DNA of 7,470 nucleotides from JADJLQ01 sp034439915 (GTDB lineage: Bacteria; Bacteroidota; Bacteroidia; Chitinophagales; Saprospiraceae): NCBI GenBank assembly GCA_034439915.1, contig JAWXBI010000043.1, forward strand, positions 1 to 7,470. Reading direction: 5' to 3'. Position numbers and translations under genes: made by a program. Shown here piece after piece: positions 1 to 5,296 of this stretch (position 1 is its first letter; the number at the start of each line of letters is the position of its first letter). The notes under the pieces were generated by a model. That model worked only from the letters and a program-made list of their open reading frames with translations. It was not told where the DNA came from and made no database searches.

Positions 1-52
1 ATATTAGTTTTTAACTAAAATTTTCAGTACATTATCTTATTACTTTACACTT

Positions 53-637
53 ATGGCTAAGAAGACTGACGCAGAGTTGGTACACATGATTCGAACCGGA
101 GGAGTTGACAGGGAAAAAGCCTTGAAAATCATCTATACCAATTTAAAAATCAAAGAAAAACTAGCCTCCATGATTTTATATAACAACGGAAATACCCAGG
201 ATGGGGAAGATATGTACCAGGAAGCAATCATCGTAATGGATAAAAATATCAGGGAAGGCAATTTCCGCACAGAAGGAAGTTTGGAGTCCTATTTATTTTC
301 TATCGGCAAGTATCTATGGATGAATCAATTGCGAAAGAAAAAATTAACCCTCAAGGAAAAATTTTACGATCATGAATTAATCGGTGAAGGCATTGAGCCC
401 GATCTGCTGATGATGAACGATCAACGAAAATCGCAATTAAATGAATTATTGGCAAAGCTGGGGCAGCGGTGTCAGGCCATATTGGCGCTCTGGCAGCTTT
501 CCTACTCTATGGAAGAAATCGCCTCCAGACTGGGATTACATGATGCCTCTACAGCCAGAAAAGCGAAATACGACTGCCAGCAACAATTGATTAAGATCGT
601 TCACCAAAATCCCCTCATTAAATCCAACCTATCATGA
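53..637 (+). CDS. ECF-type RNA polymerase sigma factor (sigma-70 family)
   Basis: This 194-residue protein is likely an alternative sigma factor that directs RNA polymerase to a small set of promoters. Region 2 fits residues about 50-97: an acidic DGEDMYQEA segment, then SLESYLFSIGKYLWMNQLRKKK, which matches the sigma-2 core and its basic end. Region 4 fits residues about 130-183, with a helix-turn-helix around SMEEIASRLGL (151-161) followed by the recognition helix. There is no region 1 or 3, and the length is normal for an ECF sigma. The ATG at 53 is the first in frame. I see no Shine-Dalgarno sequence and no clean TAnnTTTG box in the 52 bases upstream, so the promoter may lie outside the window. 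The stop codon overlaps the start of the next gene (ATGA), which implies translational coupling to a likely anti-sigma partner. The family is clear from the sequence; the regulated genes are unknown. Confidence 0.88.
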   Translation: MAKKTDAELVHMIRTGGVDREKALKIIYTNLKIKEKLASMILYNNGNTQDGEDMYQEAIIVMDKNIREGNFRTEGSLESYLFSIGKYLWMNQLRKKKLTLKEKFYDHELIGEGIEPDLLMMNDQRKSQLNELLAKLGQRCQAILALWQLSYSMEEIASRLGLHDASTARKAKYDCQQQLIKIVHQNPLIKSNLS

Positions 638-1452
638 CCCCACTACTAACCAACGAAACCATCATTGAACAGTTTGAATCCCACCTGACCGGAAAGATGA
701 GCCAGGAAATCAGGGAAGAGTTTATCCAAAAATTGAATAACGACCCGCAATGGCAAGAAGCCTACCAGACCTTTCTTTTAAGCCGGGAAGTGATTGGGCT
801 TAAAATTACCGAAAACCTCAGGACCCAGTTAAAACAATGGAACAAAGAAACCCATTCCAATAAGCCGGAAAAAGAAAATATAGTCCACCTCAGGCCCACC
901 GAAAAGATCCGACGGTTAAATTCGGTCTTGGGTTATGCAGTTGCTGCAGGCGTTTTATTCCTTATGACGTTTAGTTTTATTCAATATCAAAAGGTTAAGC
1001 AGTTTACGGACATGGCTGTGGTGGAATATCAGGGCATTAATAGCAAAGCCAATCGAAGCGAGGGAGCCGGGTCAAAAGTAGATCAGATCATCATCGATTA
1101 TGTCAATAAAACACAATCTTCTGATCAAACGATTAATTCGCTGAAACAAATCAGTCCGGATGCCTCGGGCATTGATTATTTCAAGGCTCAGAATTATCTT
1201 GGACGTTTGTATCTCCTGCAGGGAATGTGCATTGATATGAGCACCGCCTATCAAATTTCTGCTCAGCTGAACGGTTATAAGTATGATGGGGATATTGCCC
1301 AGGTCCTTTGTGAACTCAAGCAGGGATCCGGTCGCGAAGAACTTTCCGTAAATCTCAAAAAGATCCTGGACAACCCGGAACATACTTATTATGACCAGGC
1401 TGTCGAAATTGATAAAAAAATCAATTCCTTTTGGTGGTCACTTTTCAACTAA
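634..1452 (+). CDS. single-pass membrane protein, putative anti-sigma factor
   Basis: This 272-residue protein probably holds the upstream sigma factor inactive at the inner membrane. That role is inferred mainly from the 4-bp ATGA overlap with the sigma gene. Residues 1-96 are hydrophilic and would be cytoplasmic. Residues about 7-52 (IEQFESHLTGKMSQEIREEF and after) resemble the short helical N-terminus of anti-sigma proteins of the type 'yl.Gemspee...f...l..dp'. The HxxxCxxC zinc site of ZAS anti-sigma factors is absent. One membrane helix spans about 97-117 (SVLGYAVAAGVLFLMTFSFI). The outside part, about 120-272, is helical and contains a TPR-like stretch (YFKAQNYLGRLYLLQGM, then a second pair of helices) that could bind a protein partner. 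I do not recognise a named family. An alternative is a TPR membrane protein unrelated to sigma control. Confidence 0.72.
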   Translation: MTPLLTNETIIEQFESHLTGKMSQEIREEFIQKLNNDPQWQEAYQTFLLSREVIGLKITENLRTQLKQWNKETHSNKPEKENIVHLRPTEKIRRLNSVLGYAVAAGVLFLMTFSFIQYQKVKQFTDMAVVEYQGINSKANRSEGAGSKVDQIIIDYVNKTQSSDQTINSLKQISPDASGIDYFKAQNYLGRLYLLQGMCIDMSTAYQISAQLNGYKYDGDIAQVLCELKQGSGREELSVNLKKILDNPEHTYYDQAVEIDKKINSFWWSLFN

Positions 1453-1500
1453 TCCAGCCTTATCCAAACCACTACCGGCATATCCGATTTTCTGAACAGT

Positions 1501-2169
1501 ATTTCAGACCTGTTTTTTCCGCGGATTTGTCTTGCGTGTGAGAAAAACCTTCAGGCTAAAGGACATCTTTTTTGTATAACCTGTTCGTATAAAATTCCGG
1601 TTACCGATCAATGGCAATATGCCGACAATGAGTTCAGTGCTAAGTTTACCGGCAGAGTATTAATTCAGCAAGGCGCTGCCCTATATCGTTTTGTACCGGG
1701 TGGGATGTTACAACAGGTTATTCATAAATTAAAATACCAGGACCGGCCGGATATCGGCTTACATATTGGTCGAAAGGCCGGTCATCAGATCAAAGCCCAT
1801 TGGAAGCTGCCGGATTGTATAATTCCCGTGCCACTGCATCCTAAAAAACTTTGGAAACGCGGGTACAACCAGGCGGAACGACTGGCGATAGGCATTTCGG
1901 AAATCATTGAAGTACCGGTTTACGCCCGTGGGTTGATCAAATCCGTAGCGACCTCCAGCCAAACCAGCTTGCACCGCCAGGAGCGAATAACGAATGTGGA
2001 AGGTTCGTTTTTACAAAATCCATCTTACGATCTTAGGGGCAAACATATTTTACTCGTCGATGATGTATTGACTACCGGGGCTACCCTGGAAGCCTGCACC
2101 CAGGTGATCCTAAGGAATTCGGGTAGTCGGGTAAGCCTGTGTACTCTGGCCATGGGCAGGATGGGATAA
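1501..2169 (+). CDS. ComF family protein (phosphoribosyltransferase fold); start uncertain
   Basis: ComF proteins are linked to DNA uptake and single-strand handling and have a type I phosphoribosyltransferase fold. The PRPP-binding loop is clear: ILLVDDVLTTGATL (around 2047-2088), with the paired Asp and TTGAT. Upstream are IIPVPLHPKKLWKRGYNQAERLA and the SLHRQER segment typical of ComF. The frame stays open upstream of the first ATG (1705) back to the stop of the preceding gene at 1452. That upstream part encodes the family's N-terminal zinc finger, with CxxC at 1528/1537 and a second CxxC at 1573/1582 after LFFPRIC. A start at 1705 would remove it. No ATG, GTG or TTG exists in frame between 1453 and 1704. 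I place the start at ATT 1501 provisionally; ATA 1480 and CTG 1492 are alternatives. A single-base error such as ATA for ATG at 1480 would also explain it. The frame is the same as the upstream gene, separated by one TAA. Confidence 0.82.
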   Translation: MSDLFFPRICLACEKNLQAKGHLFCITCSYKIPVTDQWQYADNEFSAKFTGRVLIQQGAALYRFVPGGMLQQVIHKLKYQDRPDIGLHIGRKAGHQIKAHWKLPDCIIPVPLHPKKLWKRGYNQAERLAIGISEIIEVPVYARGLIKSVATSSQTSLHRQERITNVEGSFLQNPSYDLRGKHILLVDDVLTTGATLEACTQVILRNSGSRVSLCTLAMGRMG

Positions 2170-2211
2170 ACTTTTATTTATTCCTACCGTACTGAAATTT
2201 ATTTTTACCGG

Positions 2212-2718
2212 ATGGATGCTATTGAAATAATCAAAACCGAATGTATTCGCCGCTTGCGTGAAAACCAGGATAAGATTAATAAGGTGCTGACCCATCTTCC
2301 GGAAGAGGAGATATGGTGGCGTCCAAATCCAGCTAGCAATAGCATAGGAAACCTGATTCTTCATCTATGTGGCAACCTCACCCAATATGTCCTGAGCAGC
2401 ATCGGAGGGCAATCAGACCACAGGGAAAGATCCAAAGAATTTGAAGCCATTGGCCCTGTTCCGGCATCAGCGCTTTTGCCTAAATTTAATGGGGTCATGG
2501 AGGCGGTATATTCAACCATCTCTACTGCCTCAGAAACAGAATGGATGCGGATAAGAGCCGTTCAATGTTATCAGGAGTCCGGCATCGGCATCCTGATACA
2601 TGTAACAGAACATCTCTCTTATCATACCGGCCAGATTATCTATCTGATAAAATGGAAGGGAGGGAAAGTCCTGGATTTTTATTCGAGCTCTGATCTGGAA
2701 CAACGGCAAAATCCATGA
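2212..2718 (+). CDS. DinB/YfiT-like (DUF1572) putative metal-binding protein
   Basis: This 168-residue protein looks like a four-helix-bundle DinB-superfamily protein of the DUF1572 type. These are often metal-dependent, acting as thiol transferases or having no known function; they are unrelated to DNA polymerase IV. Evidence: the early EEEIWWRPNPASNSIGNLILHL segment, in which H51 fits the first metal ligand, and the late HVTEHLSYHTGQI segment, in which H130 and H134 give the HxxxH pair and H138 is a further His. The length matches the family (about 150-175). The start ATG at 2212 follows the ComF stop by 42 bp and begins with MDAIEIIKTE, a normal N-terminus; no Shine-Dalgarno sequence is seen. 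The gene may be co-transcribed with comF. The substrate cannot be told from the sequence. Confidence 0.83.
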   Translation: MDAIEIIKTECIRRLRENQDKINKVLTHLPEEEIWWRPNPASNSIGNLILHLCGNLTQYVLSSIGGQSDHRERSKEFEAIGPVPASALLPKFNGVMEAVYSTISTASETEWMRIRAVQCYQESGIGILIHVTEHLSYHTGQIIYLIKWKGGKVLDFYSSSDLEQRQNP

Positions 2719-2737
2719 ACAATTGATTTATTGGGTT

Positions 2738-2769
2738 AAAAAACAAAGGCCTGGCTTTTCAGACAGGCC
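2738..2769 (-). terminator. intrinsic terminator of the DUF1080 gene
   Basis: Read on the minus strand, a perfect 6-bp stem GGCCTG/CAGGCC (2769-2764 with 2753-2748, 10-nt loop) is followed directly by TTTGTTTTTT (2747-2738). It lies 50 bases past the minus-strand stop at 2819. On the plus strand the same stem has no immediate T run, so it would end the plus-strand DinB-like gene less well, though it sits between the two convergent genes. Confidence 0.7.
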
Positions 2770-2818
2770 CGGTCACAAGGTATTTTTATACTAATCAGTA
2801 AAACTGATTTAAAAAAAT

Positions 2819-3598
2819 TTAAGCAGTTTTGATTTTGATGTTTCTGAAGCTGATCATACCTCCGTGGTTTTGTAAACCGATATGGCCGGTTTTATTTAAA
2901 CTCCAGCCCTTTAATGTTTTAAATTTTGATTTAGCTACAAGTGCCTTGAATTCTTTTGAACCGATTTCATATTCTATACATTTCACTCCGTTGAGCCAAT
3001 GTTCAACATGATTCCCTTTTTTAACCACCCCTGCACTGTTCCAATTACCGGCGGCATTAAAAGTGGCGTTCTCACAGGGCATCAGATCATAATTATCTGC
3101 ACTCAGGTGTTTGGAGGTTTCCATACTTTCATGGGTCTTGACATAATTGTTGTCAACCAGTTGAAATTCCGGGGCAGTCTGCCAGATAGCCAGTTTGGGG
3201 TTTTCGCTGACCAGGTAAAACAAGCCACTGTTGGCGGAATCGACGAGGTTAAATTCAAAACTCAGTTGGAAATCACCAAAGGTATCGCGCGTGATCAGGT
3301 CACCGCCCACCATGGCTCCATGTTCACCTTCCGGGGTTAATTTGATTTCTCCATTAACTGCTTTCCAGTTATGCGGGATAGAATCACCGTTGTACACTCT
3401 CCATTGATCGAGGCTTTTACCATCGAACAACAATTTCCACCCGTCGGCAGACTCAGCAGCAGTCAGGATATTGTGGGAATCCACGACCATAGGGGTGGCT
3501 GTTGAATCGGCAGTCATTGCCGAATCTGCAGGTTGCAGTTCTTTATTCTTGCAGAAAGCGAGCAGGACTGGAAATACCAGGAGGATTAGATTTTTCAT
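2819..3598 (-). CDS. DUF1080 (3-keto-disaccharide hydrolase domain) exported protein, probable lipoprotein
   Basis: The 259-residue product has an export signal: MKN, then a hydrophobic stretch (residues 4-15) ending at C16 in LLAFC. C16 could be the lipidated cysteine, although Phe at -1 is unusual for a lipobox, where Gly, Ala or Ser is expected. Residues 17-45 are a Ser/Thr/Ala-rich linker. The DUF1080 domain covers about 50-257: GWKLLFDGKSLDQWR, NWKAVNGEIKL, FGDFQLSFEFNL, SGLFYLV, APEFQLVDN, and the closing GHIGLQNHGGMISFRNIKIK. This beta-sandwich family (also called 3-keto-disaccharide hydrolase) is abundant in Bacteroidota and Planctomycetota and is linked to glycan or sugar derivative breakdown. 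The actual substrate is unknown here. It would act in the periplasm or at the outer membrane. A perfect TAnnTTTG box lies 27 bases upstream of the start, and a terminator lies 50 bases downstream, suggesting a single-gene transcript. Confidence 0.86.
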   Translation of the reverse strand: MKNLILLVFPVLLAFCKNKELQPADSAMTADSTATPMVVDSHNILTAAESADGWKLLFDGKSLDQWRVYNGDSIPHNWKAVNGEIKLTPEGEHGAMVGGDLITRDTFGDFQLSFEFNLVDSANSGLFYLVSENPKLAIWQTAPEFQLVDNNYVKTHESMETSKHLSADNYDLMPCENATFNAAGNWNSAGVVKKGNHVEHWLNGVKCIEYEIGSKEFKALVAKSKFKTLKGWSLNKTGHIGLQNHGGMISFRNIKIKTA

Positions 3599-3624
3599 TG
3601 AATGCGTATTTTACAATTGGGTTG

Positions 3625-3632
3625 CAAAATTA
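3625..3632 (-). promoter_or_regulatory. candidate -7 box (TAATTTTG) of the DUF1080 gene
   Basis: On the minus strand TAATTTTG matches the Bacteroidota -7 consensus TAnnTTTG exactly and ends 27 bases before the ATG at 3598. This would give a short leader of about 20 bases. I find no matching TTG about 20 bases further upstream, so the -33 part is weak. Confidence 0.45.
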
Positions 3633-3697
3633 ACTCTTCACCATGCCGCTTTATTCGGTTACCGGGTTAACGATGTGTAAATTTATGCTAATGAATT

Positions 3698-3712
3698 CCT
3701 TGCCAGGCAAGG
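3698..3712 (-). terminator. short hairpin after the small membrane protein gene, possible terminator
   Basis: CCTTGC-CAG-GCAAGG is a perfect 6-bp stem with a 3-base loop, 15 bases past the minus-strand stop at 3727. The bases that follow on the minus strand (AATTCATTAG) are AT-rich but not a T run, so termination is only a possibility. Confidence 0.3.
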
Positions 3713-3726
3713 GGAAGACTTTGCTG

Positions 3727-4008
3727 TCAGGCTTTTTTATCCTTATTCTCTATGGGATCTCCATCCAAATTTTCCCAGTCATTTTCATGCCCCATGACCC
3801 ATTTGAGCCAGGGAATGATATAAAAAGGTAAAAAGCCGAAGATGACTGATATAAAAGCGGATTTAATAATTTTCCGGTCACCTACTGCCTCGGAAATGCT
3901 CGTTGGGATCAAATAGTATACGATCAGAAAAAGTACTACGGTCAATGCCAGGGAAATGATTAATCTGTATTTCCTCCATTGTTGACGGTTCAATTTTTTG
4001 TTAAGCAT
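3727..4008 (-). CDS. small membrane protein with two predicted helices, function unknown
   Basis: I do not recognise this 93-residue protein. The N-terminus is basic (MLNKKLNRQQWRKYR). A first membrane helix covers about 16-34 (LIISLALTVVLFLIVYYLI) and a second about 49-70 (KSAFISVIFGFLPFYIIPWLKW). The tail is polar and acidic, then lysine-rich (HENDWENLDGDPIENKDKKA). The basic N-terminus suggests that both ends are cytoplasmic. The gene is on the same strand as the DUF1080 gene but 128 bases upstream of that gene's start, with a hairpin and a separate -7 box between them, so the two are probably transcribed separately. No clear TAnnTTTG box is seen in the 140 bases upstream, which end at a MITE insertion. 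Confidence 0.6.
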   Translation of the reverse strand: MLNKKLNRQQWRKYRLIISLALTVVLFLIVYYLIPTSISEAVGDRKIIKSAFISVIFGFLPFYIIPWLKWVMGHENDWENLDGDPIENKDKKA

Positions 4009-4142
4009 ACTTAGGATGGCCGTTTGAGTTTTGCGCGGCTAAGGTATCATTTTTATAAATTATCGGGGTTGATTTTCAGGTGGTAACGTCCTCCAGGAAG
4101 GGGTAGTTAATAGTATTCGGAATAAAGCACCCTCTTCTGAAG

Positions 4143-4150
4143 GGTCCTGA
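4143..4150. repeat. left 8-bp target site duplication (GGTCCTGA)
   Basis: GGTCCTGA lies directly outside the left terminal inverted repeat and is repeated exactly at 4322-4329. The bases beyond each copy differ, so the duplication is exactly 8 bp. Confidence 0.75.
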
Positions 4151-4321
4151 GTGTGTATGACACAATGCAGGTTTAAAGAATTGGATAAAATAAGACCTGG
4201 AAGCCCTCCTGGCCAAGCCTGACAGGGTTTTATTTAATAGGGTATCAAACCCTGTCCGCCGACAGGCGGGCTTCCAGGTCTTGTAAAAGAATTCAAAAAT
4301 CCTGCAATCTGTCATACACAC
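4151..4321. mobile_element. MITE-like 171-bp palindromic element, no transposase
   Basis: The ends are perfect 12-bp inverted repeats: GTGTGTATGACA (4151-4162) and its complement TGTCATACACAC (4310-4321). Pairing continues inward: TGCAGG (4166-4171) with CCTGCA (4301-4306); GAATT (4178-4182) with a matching AATTC in the right arm; 15 bp AAGACCTGGAAGCCC (4192-4206) with 4268-4282; and 10 bp GACAGGGTTT (4221-4230) with 4247-4256. A loop of only 16 bases (4231-4246) remains. Both arms are thus imperfect copies of one another over about 75-80 bp, and either strand would fold into one long hairpin. An exact 8-bp duplication flanks it, as expected for insertion by a DDE transposase. IS66, IS256, ISL3 and IS1595 are families known for 8-bp duplications, but I cannot assign one. 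An 81-codon reading frame across it (4076-4321, minus, GTG start) is an artefact. The core (CCTGACAGGGTTT) also recalls short palindromic repeats common in Bacteroidota, which is an alternative, but those do not leave target duplications. Confidence 0.78.
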
Positions 4322-4329
4322 GGTCCTGA
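4322..4329. repeat. right 8-bp target site duplication (GGTCCTGA)
   Basis: This is an exact copy of 4143-4150, directly outside the right terminal inverted repeat of the MITE-like element. Confidence 0.75.
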
Positions 4330-4382
4330 TATTAAGTCTTTAACACGGATAATTTTATTTATCTTCCATTTGAGATTAATAA

Positions 4383-4423
4383 CCCTGATCCTAATGTTGG
4401 ATTGACACGTTAGTTTATCAGGG
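4383..4423. repeat. imperfect hairpin downstream of the toxin gene
   Basis: CCCTGAT (4383-4389) pairs with ATCAGGG (4417-4423), and inside it CTAATGT (4391-4397) pairs with ACGTTAG (4407-4413) with one G-U pair on the plus strand. The loop is 9 bases and one internal bulge is unequal (1 versus 3 bases). No T run follows on either strand, so it is not a standard terminator. It lies 32 bases past the toxin stop and could protect or end the toxin transcript. The gene-free stretch 4009-4454 holds only this and the MITE; the remainder shows nothing I can name. Confidence 0.4.
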
Positions 4424-4454
4424 ATAGAAATTGAAAAACAGATACCCATACTCA

Positions 4455-4787
4455 TCAATACTTAAATAAATCGTTTACAGTTTTTACACATTCATTAAAA
4501 ACACCAACATCGATCTCACCGATTTTCTTTTGGAATCTCAATTTGGAAATGGCTTTAATCTGAAATAAAATAATTTCAGTATCGGATTTGAGCCCGTTTG
4601 TTTTGTCCGGAGTCAGTACAGGGTTGCCTTTATATTTTTTTATTTTAGTGGATAAGGGGGCAACAATTACGATAGGCATATGATCATTCAATGCATTACC
4701 GCTCAAAATGATTACGGGCCTTACTCCAGCTTGTTCCGACCCTTTGGTTGGGTTTAAATCTGCGTACCAAATTTCCCTTTGTTTCAT
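4455..4787 (-). CDS. type II toxin, MazF/PemK family endoribonuclease
   Basis: The 110-residue protein is a MazF/PemK-type toxin, a sequence-specific RNase that stops translation when its antitoxin is lost. The N-terminal REIWYADLNPTKGSEQAGVRPVIIL (4-28) is the family hallmark, and R23 fits the catalytic arginine. IVIVAPLSTK (39-48) fits the second strand, with T47 (or S46) at the catalytic Ser/Thr position. The C-terminal VFNECVKTVNDLF forms the closing helix. The length is normal for MazF (about 110-120), and both catalytic positions are kept, so the toxin appears intact. The ATG at 4787 overlaps the antitoxin stop by 4 bp (ATGA), the usual antitoxin-first, coupled layout. The cut sequence cannot be predicted. 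Confidence 0.92.
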   Translation of the reverse strand: MKQREIWYADLNPTKGSEQAGVRPVIILSGNALNDHMPIVIVAPLSTKIKKYKGNPVLTPDKTNGLKSDTEIILFQIKAISKLRFQKKIGEIDVGVFNECVKTVNDLFKY

Positions 4788-5017
4788 TGGTCCAGATGTT
4801 GGAGGTAGTCCTTCATTCCTTCTTCGGCCATTTTTAATACGTCTTCATCTTTAGCGGCTCGCTTATAGGATTTGATATACTCTGCCCTTTCCAGGTGATC
4901 CAGGTAGAGTGTCAGGGCAGATTCGATCAATTTGTTTTTTGGCAAAGCCAGGGATTTTGCCTTTCGGGAAAGTTTTTCCAACAGTTCATCTGGCAGGGTA
5001 CTTGTAAAAGTAGACAT
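4784..5017 (-). CDS. ribbon-helix-helix antitoxin of the MazF-type toxin
   Basis: The 77-residue protein precedes the toxin on the same transcript. Residues about 3-43 fit a ribbon-helix-helix (CopG/MetJ-like) DNA-binding domain: a short strand (TFTSTLP), helix A (DELLEKLSRKAKSLA), a turn, and helix B (PKNKLIESALTLYLDHLERA). The basic, then acidic tail (YIKSYKRAAKDEDVLKMAEEGMKDYLQHLDQ) is the likely toxin-binding segment that wraps the MazF dimer. A RHH partner for MazF, instead of the AbrB-fold MazE, is common outside enterobacteria. It probably represses its own promoter, where a TATATTTG box and an overlapping palindrome are present 22-40 bases upstream. Confidence 0.88.
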   Translation of the reverse strand: MSTFTSTLPDELLEKLSRKAKSLALPKNKLIESALTLYLDHLERAEYIKSYKRAAKDEDVLKMAEEGMKDYLQHLDQ

Positions 5018-5038
5018 ATGATTTATACATTTATTTTA

Positions 5039-5046
5039 CAAATATA
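5039..5046 (-). promoter_or_regulatory. candidate -7 box (TATATTTG) of the antitoxin-toxin operon
   Basis: On the minus strand TATATTTG fits TAnnTTTG exactly, 21 bases before the antitoxin ATG at 5017. The leader would be about 15 bases. No good TTG lies at the expected distance upstream; the nearest is too close (11 bases). Confidence 0.5.
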
Positions 5047-5057
5047 ATTCATAATTA
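5045..5057. promoter_or_regulatory. candidate autoregulatory operator TAATT-CAT-AATTA
   Basis: A 5-bp perfect inverted repeat with a 3-base centre overlaps the outer end of the antitoxin -7 box. RHH antitoxins usually bind such sites in their own promoters. It is AT-rich in an AT-rich region, so it could arise by chance. Confidence 0.35.
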
Positions 5058-5255
5058 CAAAACGTATTAAATTTGATCCTGATTTTTTTCCCATAGAACA
5101 ATTTGCTTTGGAAATCCGTCTGGGATTTATTTTACACAAAATGAAACTGAAGATGGATTTATACTGTGATCCAGTTTGTTAATATTATCTCCGTTTCGGA
5201 TTTACCTTTTCACACTCAGTGGTCTAGGTGCTCTAGTGTTAAAATTGATTTCAAT
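5058..5255. other. divergent intergenic spacer, no gene seen
   Basis: This is the middle of the 279-base divergent region between the antitoxin and polymerase genes. The only structure I see is a weak hairpin, AAATCC-GTCTG-GGATTT (5112-5128), followed by ATTTTA. The longest ATG frame here is about 13 codons. Near the right end, CTAG occurs twice, 9 bases apart. Confidence 0.4.
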
Positions 5256-5270
5256 GTCTAATAATTAGAC
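5256..5270. promoter_or_regulatory. operator-like palindrome 1 upstream of the DnaE-type gene
   Basis: GTCTAATAATTAGAC is a perfect 15-base palindrome around A5263. It abuts the -7 box of the polymerase gene and sits between it and a TTG at 5245-5247 that could be the -33 part. It fits the same pattern as palindrome 2, GTC-NN-AT-N-AT-NN-GAC. It is likely bound by a dimeric regulator whose identity is unknown. Confidence 0.6.
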
Positions 5271-5278
5271 TATATTTG
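5271..5278 (+). promoter_or_regulatory. candidate -7 box (TATATTTG) of the DnaE-type gene
   Basis: This is an exact match to TAnnTTTG, 18 bases before the ATG at 5297. TTG at 5245-5247 is 23 bases upstream, slightly longer than the usual spacing of about 19-21. Transcription would start near 5284, leaving a leader of only about 13 bases. Confidence 0.55.
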
Positions 5279-5293
5279 TCGGATTATCCGACA
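5277..5293. promoter_or_regulatory. operator-like palindrome 2 at the DnaE-type gene start
   Basis: TGTCGGATTATCCGACA is a perfect 17-base palindrome around T5285. It begins in the last two bases of the -7 box, covers the predicted transcription start and ends three bases before the ATG. A protein bound here would block transcription. Its centre is 22 bp from palindrome 1, about two DNA turns. It could instead act as a small hairpin in the mRNA leader, but only if transcription starts upstream. Confidence 0.6.
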
Positions 5294-5296
5294 TTG

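Noticed and set aside
4..18. Small palindrome TTAGTT-TTT-AACTAA upstream of the sigma gene
   Set aside because: Only 6 AT-rich pairs near the window edge with no clear T run or promoter relation; likely chance.
1072..1383. Minus-strand reading frame inside the putative anti-sigma gene
   Set aside because: Opposite-strand shadow of a better supported gene, with no recognisable domain.
1759..1974. Minus-strand reading frame inside comF
   Set aside because: Shadow of the clear ComF coding frame.
1705..2169. ComF starting at the first ATG (154 residues)
   Set aside because: The frame is open upstream and encodes the expected zinc-finger N-terminus, so this start would truncate the protein; I extended it.
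2110..2364. Minus-strand reading frame across the comF end and the start of the DinB-like gene
   Set aside because: Spans two convincing plus-strand genes and has no domain.
2829..3680. Four plus-strand reading frames (2829-3011, 2999-3340, 3471-3680, and 3643-3831 just beyond) opposite the DUF1080 and membrane protein genes
   Set aside because: They are antisense to well supported genes, overlap one another and show no family features.
4076..4321. Minus-strand 81-codon reading frame (GTG start)
   Set aside because: It lies almost wholly within the palindromic MITE, starts at the element's last base, and its residues follow from the inverted repeats. No family resemblance.
4009..4454. Possible CRISPR array or tRNA in the gene-free stretch
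   Set aside because: There is no set of evenly spaced direct repeats and no cloverleaf; the repeats are inverted arms of one element.
5112..5128. Hairpin AAATCC-GTCTG-GGATTT as a terminator
   Set aside because: The stem is short and AT-rich, and it lies in a divergent region where neither flanking gene ends.
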